Assembly (NCBI RefSeq): GCF_012726265.1
Contig: NZ_JAASAG010000017.1
Span: 26,365 to 90,364 of the forward strand
Direction: 5' to 3'
Length of the DNA stretch: 64,000 nucleotides
Source of the DNA: Streptomyces sp. HNM0575
GTDB taxonomy: Bacteria > Actinomycetota > Actinomycetes > Streptomycetales > Streptomycetaceae
Made by a program: the position numbers and the translations under genes. Of the stretch, positions 8,817 through 16,878 are shown piece by piece. Each line of letters begins with the position of its first letter. The first letter of the stretch is position 1. A model generated the notes under the pieces. It was given only the letters and a program-made list of their open reading frames with translations, did not search any database and was not told the DNA's origin.

Positions 8817-9851
8817 ATGACCAGGCGCGCACTGATCACCGGAATCACCGGACAGGACGGCTCCTACCTCGCCGAGCACCTGCTCTCGCAGGGCTACCAG
8901 GTGTGGGGGCTCATCCGCGGCCAGGCCAACCCCCGCAAGTCGCGGGTGGCCAGGATGATGTCCGAGCTGTCCTTCGTGGACGGCGACCTGATGGACCAGG
9001 CGAGCCTGGTCTCCGCCGTGGAGACGGTGCAGCCCGACGAGGTCTACAACCTGGGCGCCATCTCCTTCGTCCCCATGTCCTGGCAGCAGGCCGAACTCGT
9101 CACCGAGATCAACGCGATGGGCGTACTGCGGACGCTGGAGGCGATACGCATCGTCAGCGGCCACAACGGCTCCCGCCACGCCGGCTCCAGCGGGCAGATC
9201 CGCTTCTACCAGGCGTCGTCCTCGGAGATGTTCGGCAAGGCCGCCGAGACCCCGCAGAACGAGAACACCACGTTCCACCCGCGAAGCCCCTACGGCGTCG
9301 CCAAGGCCTACGGGCACTTCATCACCCGCAACTACCGCGAGTCGTTCGGGATGTACGCCGTGTCCGGCATCCTCTTCAACCACGAATCGCCCCGCCGCGG
9401 CGCGGAGTTCGTCACCCGCAAGATCTCCCTCGGCGCCGCCCGCATCAAGCTCGGCGTGCAGGAGAAGCTGCACCTGGGAAACCTCGACGCCGTGCGCGAC
9501 TGGGGCTTCGCCGGGGACTACGTGCGCGCCATGCACCTGATGCTCCAGCGTGAGGAGCCCGGCGACTACGTGGTGGGCACCGGGGCGATGCACTCCGTGC
9601 GCGACGCGGTGCGCATCGCCTTCGACCACGTGGGGCTGGACTGGCAGGACCACGTGGTCATCGACCCCGAGCTGGTGCGGCCGGCCGAGGTCGAGATCCT
9701 CTGCGCCGACTCCTCACGGACCCGTGCCGAACTGGGCTGGGAACCGACCATGGACTTCCCGGAGTTGATGCGGACGATGGCGGAGTCCGACCTCGAACAC
9801 GTCGCCCGCGAGCAGCAGTACGCCGACCTGCTGCTCGCCGGTGTCTGGTGA
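8817..9851 (+). CDS. gmd: GDP-mannose 4,6-dehydratase (mycosamine pathway, NysDIII/AmphDIII type)
   Basis: A 344-residue extended short-chain dehydrogenase that converts GDP-D-mannose to GDP-4-keto-6-deoxymannose, the first dedicated step toward GDP-mycosamine in polyene macrolides. The N-terminus carries the nucleotide loop GITGQDGSYL; the active site is seen as SSSEMFG and YGVAK (Tyr-xxx-Lys); NHESPRRG follows, as in bacterial GMDs. The ATG at 8817 has AGAGAGGA at 8801-8808. Only 57 bp separate it from the thioesterase gene, so co-transcription is likely. The aminotransferase and glycosyltransferase needed to finish and attach mycosamine are not in the window. The enzyme itself could equally feed rhamnose, fucose or perosamine pathways; the polyene PKS next to it makes mycosamine the best guess. 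Confidence 0.95.
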   Translation: MTRRALITGITGQDGSYLAEHLLSQGYQVWGLIRGQANPRKSRVARMMSELSFVDGDLMDQASLVSAVETVQPDEVYNLGAISFVPMSWQQAELVTEINAMGVLRTLEAIRIVSGHNGSRHAGSSGQIRFYQASSSEMFGKAAETPQNENTTFHPRSPYGVAKAYGHFITRNYRESFGMYAVSGILFNHESPRRGAEFVTRKISLGAARIKLGVQEKLHLGNLDAVRDWGFAGDYVRAMHLMLQREEPGDYVVGTGAMHSVRDAVRIAFDHVGLDWQDHVVIDPELVRPAEVEILCADSSRTRAELGWEPTMDFPELMRTMAESDLEHVAREQQYADLLLAGVW

Positions 9852-9884
9852 CGCCGCCGCGTTCCTGACGAACACGGCACCGGG

Positions 9885-9907
9885 GCTCCCGCTCCGTACC
9901 CGGGAGC
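9885..9907. terminator. Hairpin between convergent genes (candidate bidirectional terminator)
   Basis: GCTCCCG (9885-9891) pairs with CGGGAGC (9901-9907) across a 9-nt loop, between the end of the GDP-mannose dehydratase gene and the end of the exporter gene on the other strand. It is short and lacks a U-tract, so its strength is uncertain. Confidence 0.45.
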
Positions 9908-9917
9908 GCCCGGCGCT

Positions 9918-9951
9918 CCACGCAGACCGGGCACCCACGCAGACCGGGCAC
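9918..9951. repeat. Perfect 17-bp tandem duplication in the convergent spacer
   Basis: CCACGCAGACCGGGCAC is present twice, head to tail without gap (9918-9934 and 9935-9951), between the two convergent stop codons. It is not coding. A role in termination or simple slippage is possible; nothing decides between them. Confidence 0.85.
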
Positions 9952-9978
9952 AAAGGCGGATCAGCCGTAACCCGCAGG

Positions 9979-12162
9979 TCAGTTGTTGCCCGGCAGCCAC
10001 ACGGAGAAGTCCAGCTCGTCCAACTCGTCCAGGTCATCCGGCTGGTGCTGCCCGTCCGGCGCGGAGCGCGCCGCAGGGATCGCGGCCCGCCCCTCGGACC
10101 CGCCCCCGTCACCGGAGGGCGCCGGCAGCGTCCCTTCAGCGTCCGGCTCGGCGTCGTCCGCGCCCGCCTCCGCCTCCGTGCCGGCGTCGTCGGCCGTCCC
10201 GGTGCCGGAACCGGAGTCCGCGCCCGCGTACAGCTGCGCGTACCTGCCGCCGGCCGCCAGCAGTTCCGTGTGGTTGCCGCTCTCGACGACCTGCCCGGAG
10301 TCCATCACCACGATCAGATCGGCGTCGCGGATGGTGGAGAGACGGTGCGCGATGACGAAACTCGTCCGGTCGGCCCGCAGCGAGTTCATCGCCTGGTGGA
10401 TCGCCGCCTCGGTGCGGGAGTCCACCGAGCTGGTGGCCTCGTCCAGCATCAGGATCGCCGGATCGGACAGGAACGCCCTCGCGAGGGTGATGAGTTGCTT
10501 CTCGCCCGCGCTGACGGCGGTCGCGTCGTCGTCGAGCACCGTCTCGTACCCGTCGGGCATGGCCCGCACGAACCGGTCCACGCACGTGGCGCGTGCGGCG
10601 GCCTCGACCTGCTCACGTGTGGCGTCCGGGCGTCCGTAGGCGATGTTCTCCGCGATGGTCCCGCCGAAGAGCCACGTGTCCTGCGGCACCAGGCCGATGC
10701 CGGCGCGCAGCTCCTCGCGGTGCATCGACATGATGTCCTGCCCGTCGAGGAGGATGCGGCCTCCGTCGATGTCGTAGAAGCGGGTCAGCAGATTGCCCAG
10801 GGTGGTCTTGCCGGCGCCCGTCTTCCCGACGACGGCGATCAGCTGCCCCGGTTCCGCCGTCAGCGACAGCTTCTCGATGAGCGGGGTGTCCGGAAGGTAG
10901 CGGAAGGAGACGTTCTCGAACTCCACGCGCCCTTCGACCTCCCGGGGCTCGGGTGAGCGTTCCGCGTCGGGCGGCTGCTCCTCCGTCTCCAGCAGGTCGA
11001 AGACCCGCTCCATGGACGCCAGCCCCGACTGGAGCTGCCCCGAGAAGCTCGCCATGTCGATCAGGGGCCTGCTGAACATGCCCGAGTACTGGATGAACGC
11101 CTGCACGTCGCCGATGGACACCGCGCCGGAGGCCACGCGCAGCGCCCCGACCATCGCCACCAGCACATAGTTGAGGTCGGTGATGAACCGCGTGGTGGGC
11201 CCGATCAGCCCGGACGTGGCCTGGGCGCGCGAAGCGGCCGTGTACAGCTCCTCGTTGTGCTCGTCGAAGACCTTCTCGGCCAGGTCGCGCCGGCCGAAGC
11301 CGGTGACGACCGCGTGGCCGGTGTACATCTCCTCGACGTGGCTGTTGAGGGTCTCCGTCACCTGCCACTGCTCGCCGAAGCGGGGCTGGGCGCGCCGCCC
11401 GATCCAGATCGCCAGGGCCACCGACACCGGCACGTTCACCAGGACGATCAGCGCCAGCTCCCAGGAGATGACGAGCATCATCACCACGACGCCCGCCACC
11501 GACAGCACCGAGTTGATCATTTGCCCGAGGACCTGCTGCAAGGTGAGCTGGAGGTTGTCCACGTCGTTGGTGACGCGGCTGAGGACCTCGCCCTTGGAGT
11601 GGCCGTCGAAGTAACTCACCGGCAGCCGCGTCAGTTTGCTCTCCACCTGCTCGCGCAGGTCGCGCACGGTCCGCTGGACGACGAGCGTCACCATCCGCCC
11701 CTGCACGAGCATGCACGCCGACCCCACCAGGTACAGGCCGAGGATCAGCAGCAGCACCAGGCCGAGCCGGTGGAAGTCGATGCCCTGACCGGGAACGACG
11801 TCGACGGTGCTCAGCACGTCCGCGAGGGTGTCCTTGTCCTGCTCCCTCAGCCGCTCGATGACGTCGTTCTTGTCGGCGTTCGCCGGGAGGTCCTTGCTGA
11901 CGAGCCCGGCGAAGATCAGGTCCGTGGCGTAGCCGAGGAGCCCCGGGCCGAGCAGGTTCAGGAAGACGGAGCCGATGCCGAGCACCGCCATGATGACGAG
12001 GCTGCGCTTCTGCGGCCGCAGCCGCTCGGCCAGGCGCCGCACGAGGCCGTGCTCCTCGGGGCGTGCGGAGAGGCCGTACCGGTCGCGCCACTTCTCCTTG
12101 GGGCGCCGGTGCCTGCCCGTGCCCTCCCACTGGAAGACCGGCGACGAGAACCAGTCAAGCAT
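9979..12162 (-). CDS. ABC exporter half-transporter, catalytically competent partner (NysG/NysH-like)
   Basis: A 727-residue fused membrane plus ATPase half-exporter. Hydrophobic helices fill roughly residues 55-330; the ATPase domain shows Walker A GKTGAGKTT, signature VSAGEKQ (a variant of LSGGQ), Walker B ILMLDEATSSVD with the catalytic Glu, and H-loop IAHRLST. The C-terminal 85 residues are a low-complexity acidic Gly/Asp/Glu tail. The ATG at 12162 overlaps the end of the preceding exporter gene by 8 bases (ATGCTTGA), indicating translational coupling; an upstream in-frame start at 12276 would lie far inside that gene and is less likely. With its partner it should form a heterodimeric efflux pump. 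Paired ABC genes beside polyene PKS genes (NysG/NysH, AmphG/AmphH) are thought to export the polyene. Confidence 0.93.
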   Translation of the reverse strand: MLDWFSSPVFQWEGTGRHRRPKEKWRDRYGLSARPEEHGLVRRLAERLRPQKRSLVIMAVLGIGSVFLNLLGPGLLGYATDLIFAGLVSKDLPANADKNDVIERLREQDKDTLADVLSTVDVVPGQGIDFHRLGLVLLLILGLYLVGSACMLVQGRMVTLVVQRTVRDLREQVESKLTRLPVSYFDGHSKGEVLSRVTNDVDNLQLTLQQVLGQMINSVLSVAGVVVMMLVISWELALIVLVNVPVSVALAIWIGRRAQPRFGEQWQVTETLNSHVEEMYTGHAVVTGFGRRDLAEKVFDEHNEELYTAASRAQATSGLIGPTTRFITDLNYVLVAMVGALRVASGAVSIGDVQAFIQYSGMFSRPLIDMASFSGQLQSGLASMERVFDLLETEEQPPDAERSPEPREVEGRVEFENVSFRYLPDTPLIEKLSLTAEPGQLIAVVGKTGAGKTTLGNLLTRFYDIDGGRILLDGQDIMSMHREELRAGIGLVPQDTWLFGGTIAENIAYGRPDATREQVEAAARATCVDRFVRAMPDGYETVLDDDATAVSAGEKQLITLARAFLSDPAILMLDEATSSVDSRTEAAIHQAMNSLRADRTSFVIAHRLSTIRDADLIVVMDSGQVVESGNHTELLAAGGRYAQLYAGADSGSGTGTADDAGTEAEAGADDAEPDAEGTLPAPSGDGGGSEGRAAIPAARSAPDGQHQPDDLDELDELDFSVWLPGNN

Positions 12163-13906
12163 CGGCGAGCGCACCGGTGACCTCCTGAACCGTCGACTGT
12201 GACGCCGCCATCTCCCGGTAGGCGCGGCTGTCGTGCAGAAGCTCCTCGTGGGTTCCGTCGCCGACGACGCGGCCACCGTCGAGCACCACGATGCGGTCGG
12301 CCCCCTGCACGGACCCGATGCGCTGGGTGACCAGCAGCACCGTCGCCGCCGCGGTCTCCTCCTCCAGGGCGGCCCGCAGGGCCGACTCGGTGCCCTGGTC
12401 GAGCGCGGAGAAGCAGTCGTCCAGGAGGTAGATCAGCGGGTGGCCCAGCACCGCGCGGGCGATGGCCAGCCGCTGCCGCTGACCCCCGGAGATGTTCGAA
12501 CCGCCCTGCGAGATGCGCGAGTCGAGGCCGTTCTGCATGCGCTCCACGAACTCGGTGGCCTGCGCGACGTCCAGGGCGTGCCACAACTCCTCGTCGCCGG
12601 CCTCCGGATTGCCGTACCGCAGGTTGCTGGCGACGGTGCCGGCGAATAGGTACGGCCGCTGCGGTACGAACCCGACGCTGTCGGCGAGGATGTCGGGGTC
12701 CATGTCCCGTACGTCGACGCCGGAGACGAACACGGCGCCGTCCGTCACGTCGTTCAGCCGCAGCACCAGGCTCAGCAGTGTCGTCTTGCCGCTGCCTGTG
12801 CCGCCGAGCACCGCGATCGTCTCCCCGGGGCCGGCCTTGAGGCTCACGTCCTGGAGCACCGGCGCCTGCGCGCCCGGATAGCCGAACGTGGCGCGGCGCA
12901 CGTCGAGATGGCCGGTCGTCACCCACGGGTCGACGGGCGTCTCGGGCACCGGCACGCTCGTCGGGGTGTTGAGGACCTCCTCGATGCGGACGGCCGAGGC
13001 CCGGGCTCGGGGCGCCTCCGTGAAGACGAACGACACCACGATGATCGCGACGATGATGAGGGTCAGGTAGCCCAGCACCGCGTTGAGCGCGCCGAGGCGG
13101 AGAGCGCCGTCGTTGATGCGCAGACCGGCGAACCACACCAGCGCCACCGTAAGGACGTTCATGAACACCATGAGCGTCACCGGGATCGTCGCCATGATGC
13201 GGCCCACGCGCAGCGATACGCCGAAGAGTTCGTCGTTGGCCTTGCCGAACCGTTCGCGTTCGTGTCCGTCGCGTACGAACGCGCGGATCACCCGCACTCC
13301 GCTGATCTGCTCGCGCAGCAGCCGCGCCATGGTGTCCACGCACCGCTGCATCAGCGCGTACGGGGGGCCCAGGCGGCGCAGCAGCACGGACAGGCAGATC
13401 CCGATCACCGCCACCAGGCCGATCAGCAGCAGCCCCAGACCCGTGTCCTGGTAGAGGCCCAGCAGCAGGCCGCCCGCGCACATGATGACCGCCGAGACCG
13501 CGACGTCCATCAGCGTCAGCGTCAGGCGCTGGATCTGCACCACGTCGTTGACGGTCCGTGTGCTGAGGGACGACGTGCCGAATCTGGTCGTCTCACCCGA
13601 GGACAGCCGCATCACGTGGCGGAAGACTCTGGAGCGCAGATCGCGGCCCAGCGCCGCCGTGATGCGCGAGGACAGCACGGCCGCGATGCCCGCGGTGACG
13701 ATCTGAGTGACCGCCAGCGCCAGCATGACGATGCCGGTGTCGACGATGTAGTCCGCGTCGCCCTTCACCACGCCGTCGTCGATCACGGCCGCGTTGAGGG
13801 TGGGGAGCATCAACGTGGCGACGGTCTGGACGAGTTGCAGCACCAGCAGGAGCACGGTCCTCCAGCGGTACGGCCGCAGGCAGGCACACAGCAGTCTGAT
13901 CAGCAC
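12155..13906 (-). CDS. ABC exporter half-transporter with degenerate ATP site (NysH/NysG-like)
   Basis: A 583-residue half-exporter with several long hydrophobic stretches in residues 15-290 and a C-terminal ATPase domain. Walker A is GGTGSGKTT and the signature is a canonical ISGGQRQ, but Walker B reads YLLDDCFSALD, with Asp where the catalytic Glu should be, and the H-loop is VTQRIGS (Gln for His). This is the usual asymmetry of heterodimeric exporters: one degenerate and one functional site, the functional partner being the gene that overlaps its 3' end. The start is a GTG at 13906 with GGAG (complement of 13913-13916) upstream. It is transcribed divergently from ccr across a 211-bp region holding two operator-like sites. 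Likely substrate: the polyene product, by context only. Confidence 0.93.
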   Translation of the reverse strand: MLIRLLCACLRPYRWRTVLLLVLQLVQTVATLMLPTLNAAVIDDGVVKGDADYIVDTGIVMLALAVTQIVTAGIAAVLSSRITAALGRDLRSRVFRHVMRLSSGETTRFGTSSLSTRTVNDVVQIQRLTLTLMDVAVSAVIMCAGGLLLGLYQDTGLGLLLIGLVAVIGICLSVLLRRLGPPYALMQRCVDTMARLLREQISGVRVIRAFVRDGHERERFGKANDELFGVSLRVGRIMATIPVTLMVFMNVLTVALVWFAGLRINDGALRLGALNAVLGYLTLIIVAIIVVSFVFTEAPRARASAVRIEEVLNTPTSVPVPETPVDPWVTTGHLDVRRATFGYPGAQAPVLQDVSLKAGPGETIAVLGGTGSGKTTLLSLVLRLNDVTDGAVFVSGVDVRDMDPDILADSVGFVPQRPYLFAGTVASNLRYGNPEAGDEELWHALDVAQATEFVERMQNGLDSRISQGGSNISGGQRQRLAIARAVLGHPLIYLLDDCFSALDQGTESALRAALEEETAAATVLLVTQRIGSVQGADRIVVLDGGRVVGDGTHEELLHDSRAYREMAASQSTVQEVTGALADA

Positions 13907-13960
13907 TCGGCACTCCGGTCACGACGGCGGCACTCCACTCACAGTCGACCGCGTCGCGAA

Positions 13961-13976
13961 CTCCAAGAATCCCTAG
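13961..13976 (-). promoter_or_regulatory. Possible PimM-type (PAS-LuxR) operator upstream of the ABC exporter pair
   Basis: The complement reads CTAGGGATTCTTGGAG: the left half (CTAGGGATT) matches CTVGGGAWWTCCCBAG fully, and 12 of 16 positions match overall. It ends 54 bp before the GTG of the exporter gene. It lies 73 bp from the sister site at 14034, about seven helical turns, so both would face the same side of the DNA. Confidence 0.45.
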
Positions 13977-14033
13977 ACTTCTGCGTTTTCCGAGCCGCGT
14001 GCACCGCCGACCGGCGTTCCGCCCGCCCGAAGT

Positions 14034-14049
14034 CTCGAAGATTCCCTAG
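14034..14049 (+). promoter_or_regulatory. Possible PimM-type (PAS-LuxR) operator upstream of ccr
   Basis: CTCGAAGATTCCCTAG matches 13 of 16 positions of CTVGGGAWWTCCCBAG and is the best of the four candidates. It ends 68 bp before the ccr ATG at 14118, exactly the spacing seen for the dehydrogenase gene at 5889. This would tie both precursor-supply genes to one regulator. Confidence 0.5.
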
Positions 14050-14117
14050 TACCCCCACACCTACGGTGAGACCGCTACGGACGGTTACCCGGTCGGCCGG
14101 TGCCAGGAGGTTCCTCG

Positions 14118-15458
14118 ATGACTGTTCAGGAGATCGTCGACGCCGTCGGCTCCGGTGAGGCGGATGCCCGCGACTTCGAGGCCCTTCCCCTGCCGGAGAG
14201 CTACCGGGCCGTCGTCGTCCGCGAGGAGGACGCCGGGATGTTCGACGGCGTCGACGGGCGCGACCGCGACCCCACCAAGTCGCTGCACGTGCAGCAGGTG
14301 CCGACGCCCGAACTCGGCCCCGGCGAGGCCCTGGTGGCGGTGATGGCCAGCTCCATCAACTACAACACGGTCTGGTCCTCGATCTTCGAGCCGCTGCCGA
14401 CGTTCGGCTTCCTCAAGCGCTACGCCCGCACCTCCCCCCTGGCGGCCCGGCACGACCTGCCCTACCACGTGCTGGGATCCGACCTGTCCGGCGTGGTGCT
14501 GCGCACCGGCCCCGGCGTCAACGCCTGGCGCCCCGGAGACGAAGTGGTGGCGCACTGCCTGTCGGTGGAACTGGAGTCTCCCGACGGGCACAGCGACACG
14601 ATGCTCGACCCCGAGCAGCGCATCTGGGGCTTCGAGACGAACTTCGGGGGCCTCGCGGAGATCGCGCTCGTCAAGACCAACCAGCTCATGCCCAAGCCGG
14701 CCCATCTCAGCTGGGAGGAGGCCGCATGCCTCGGGCTGGTCAACTCCACCGCCTACCGGCAGCTCGTCTCCGTCAACGGCGCCGGCATGAAGCAGGGCGA
14801 CACGGTGCTGATCTGGGGCGCCTCCGGCGGACTCGGCTCCTACGCCACCCAGCTCGCGCTCAACGGGGGAGCCGTGCCCGTGTGCGTGGTCTCCAGCCCC
14901 GCCAAGGCCGACATCTGCCGCCGCATGGGCGCCGAGCTGATCATCGACAGGTCCCAGGAGGACTACCGCTTCTGGTCCGGCGAACACACCCAGAACCACC
15001 GGGAGTTCAAACGCTTCGGCAAGCACATACGGGAGCTGACCGGCGGCGAGGACCCCGACATCGTCTTCGAGCACCCCGGCCGGGAGACCTTCGGCGCCAG
15101 CGTCTTCGTCGCCCGCAAGGGCGGCACCATCGTCACCTGCGCCTCCACCAGCGGATACCAGCACACCTACGACAACCGCTACCTGTGGATGAACCTGAAG
15201 CGCATCATCGGCTCCCACTTCGCCAACTACCGCGAAGCGTGGGAGGCCAACCGGCTCGTCGCCCGCGGCCGTATCCACCCGACGCTCTCCCGCGTCTACC
15301 CGCTCCAGGACGCGCCCCAGGCGGCACTGGACGTACACGGCAACTCCCACCAGGGAAAGCTCGGCGTGCTCGCCCTCGCACCCGGCGAAGGCCACGGCGT
15401 GCGCGACGAAGCGAAACGCCAGCGGCACCTGGAGGCCATCAACCGCTTCCGAGGGTGA
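14118..15458 (+). CDS. ccr: Crotonyl-CoA carboxylase/reductase
   Basis: A 446-residue zinc-less medium-chain reductase of the CCR family, which reductively carboxylates crotonyl-CoA to ethylmalonyl-CoA with NADPH and CO2 (or reduces it to butyryl-CoA). The NADPH loop is WGASGGLGSYA. The four CO2-holding residues known from characterised CCRs are all recognisable: Asn in NYNTVW, Phe-Glu in WGFETNFGG and His in GSHFANY. The chain closely follows ordinary Streptomyces Ccr along its length, so the primary substrate is probably crotonyl-CoA and not a long-chain enoyl-CoA. The ATG at 14118 follows AGGAGG (14105-14110); the in-frame GTG at 14100 would overlap that site. The dehydrogenase gene at 5889 would make its precursor, and both carry the same operator-like site. 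None of the visible AT domains looks ethylmalonyl-specific. Confidence 0.96.
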   Translation: MTVQEIVDAVGSGEADARDFEALPLPESYRAVVVREEDAGMFDGVDGRDRDPTKSLHVQQVPTPELGPGEALVAVMASSINYNTVWSSIFEPLPTFGFLKRYARTSPLAARHDLPYHVLGSDLSGVVLRTGPGVNAWRPGDEVVAHCLSVELESPDGHSDTMLDPEQRIWGFETNFGGLAEIALVKTNQLMPKPAHLSWEEAACLGLVNSTAYRQLVSVNGAGMKQGDTVLIWGASGGLGSYATQLALNGGAVPVCVVSSPAKADICRRMGAELIIDRSQEDYRFWSGEHTQNHREFKRFGKHIRELTGGEDPDIVFEHPGRETFGASVFVARKGGTIVTCASTSGYQHTYDNRYLWMNLKRIIGSHFANYREAWEANRLVARGRIHPTLSRVYPLQDAPQAALDVHGNSHQGKLGVLALAPGEGHGVRDEAKRQRHLEAINRFRG

Positions 15459-15557
15459 CGAAGCCGGACGCGACCGAAGCGACATCGGAACGAGCGGCCG
15501 GCCGGAGGGCCGGCGGACCGCGACCACGTGGCGAACAGAGGTTGGGACGAGAAGCAC

Positions 15558-16769
15558 ATGCATGAAGGGCTCACAGCGACGCAGGAGTGCCCGTTCCCCA
15601 TGCCGCGGGACCGCAAGCGGCCGCTGGACCTGCCGCCGGAGTACGCCGGGTTCCGCCGGGAACAGCCCGTACGCAAGGTCACCACGCCCAGCGGCGACGT
15701 GGCCTGGCTCGTCACCCGCTACGAGGACGTGCGGGCCGTGCTCTCCGACCCGCGCTTCAGCGCCGAGGTCGCCAACCCCGGATACCCGCGCTACCTCTTC
15801 CCCGTCGACCCGCAGCCCGGCGCCTTCGTCACCGTCGACCCGCCGGAGCACACCCGCTACCGGCGGATGATCATGAGCCACTTCACCAAGAAGCAGGCGG
15901 AGGCGATGCGCCCGCGCATCCAGGAACTGGTCGACGAGCGCGTCGACCGGCTCCTGGCCGGGCCCCGCCCCGTCGACCTGGTGACGACCTTCGCCCGCCC
16001 CGTGCCGCTGACCGTGGTGTGCGAACTGCTCGGCGTGCCCTACCGGGACCGGATCGCCTTCGGCCGCTGGATCAACACCCTCGTGGAGACCAGCACCACG
16101 CAGGCACGCCGCGACGCCGCCGCCGGAGCCCTCTTCCGCTACATGCACAAGCTCGTCTCCGACAAGGAACGCGAGCCCACCGACGACGTGCTGGGCCGCC
16201 TCACCGGCAACCAGCTCCGCAACGGCGAGGTCGGGCACGACGAGGTCGTCGTCACCGGCATGATGCTGCTGTCCGCCGGCTACGACACCACCGCCAGCTC
16301 CATCGCGCTGACCACGCTGGCGCTCCTGGAACACCCCGAGGAGTTCGCCCGGCTGCGGGAGAACACCGACGAGTTGATCGCCGGAGCCGTCGAGGAGCTG
16401 CTGCGCCACCAGAACGTCATGCAGTGCGGTGTGGGCCGTGTCGCCACCGAGGACGTGGAGATCTGCGGGCAGCACATAGCCGCCGGCGAAGGCCTGATCG
16501 TGCTGCTCTCCTCCGCCGACCGCGACGAGACGGTCTACCCCGAGGCCGACCGGCTCGACATCACCCGCGCCGGCAGCACCCCGCTGGCCTTCGGACACGG
16601 CATCCACAGCTGCATCGCCAAGTTCCTCTCCCGGGTGGAACTCCAGGTCGCACTGGGGACGCTGGCCCGCCGCATCCCCACGCTGAAGCTCGCAGGACGC
16701 GCGGAGGAGCTGAAGTTCCGCGACACCGCGATCGTCTACAGCCTCCGCGAGCTACCGGTGACCTGGTGA
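15558..16769 (+). CDS. Cytochrome P450 (polyketide tailoring)
   Basis: A class I bacterial P450 of about 403 residues. Visible are the I-helix oxygen-activation motif SAGYDTTAS, the K-helix ExxR as EELLR, and the heme loop FGHGIHSCIAKFLSR with the Cys ligand. Normally the residue before Cys is hydrophobic or aromatic and the one or two after are Leu-Gly; here Ser precedes it and Ile-Ala follow, which is unusual. I place the start at ATG 15558 (chain MHEGLTATQECPFP), but the in-frame GTG at 15528 is possible and neither has an ideal ribosome site. It lies between ccr and the six-module PKS, so a tailoring oxidation of the polyene (C16-methyl oxidation, ring hydroxylation or epoxidation) is likely. 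No ferredoxin gene is adjacent, unlike nysM/nysN, so I cannot say which oxidation. Confidence 0.92.
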   Translation: MHEGLTATQECPFPMPRDRKRPLDLPPEYAGFRREQPVRKVTTPSGDVAWLVTRYEDVRAVLSDPRFSAEVANPGYPRYLFPVDPQPGAFVTVDPPEHTRYRRMIMSHFTKKQAEAMRPRIQELVDERVDRLLAGPRPVDLVTTFARPVPLTVVCELLGVPYRDRIAFGRWINTLVETSTTQARRDAAAGALFRYMHKLVSDKEREPTDDVLGRLTGNQLRNGEVGHDEVVVTGMMLLSAGYDTTASSIALTTLALLEHPEEFARLRENTDELIAGAVEELLRHQNVMQCGVGRVATEDVEICGQHIAAGEGLIVLLSSADRDETVYPEADRLDITRAGSTPLAFGHGIHSCIAKFLSRVELQVALGTLARRIPTLKLAGRAEELKFRDTAIVYSLRELPVTW

Positions 16770-16878
16770 CCGCCGCCGATGCCGCCCCCGCCTGTGCCGT
16801 ACTCGCCGATGCCGCACCCGCCGCCCGGGACCCCCGCGCCCGCAGCTCCCGACCGACCGTCGAGATGGGTTAGTTGAG

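Noticed and set aside
12163..12276. N-terminal extension of the second ABC exporter to 12276
   Set aside because: It would overlap the partner gene by over 120 bases and adds a non-conserved Arg-rich stretch; the ATG at 12162 gives a typical 8-base coupled overlap.
14100..14117. GTG start for ccr at 14100
   Set aside because: The AGGAGG at 14105-14110 is ideally placed for the ATG at 14118, and the resulting N-terminus MTVQEIVDAV matches ordinary Ccr.
15528..15557. GTG start for the P450 at 15528
   Set aside because: Kept only as an alternative: its nearest GGAGG is too far away, and the shorter form gives the usual P450 length.
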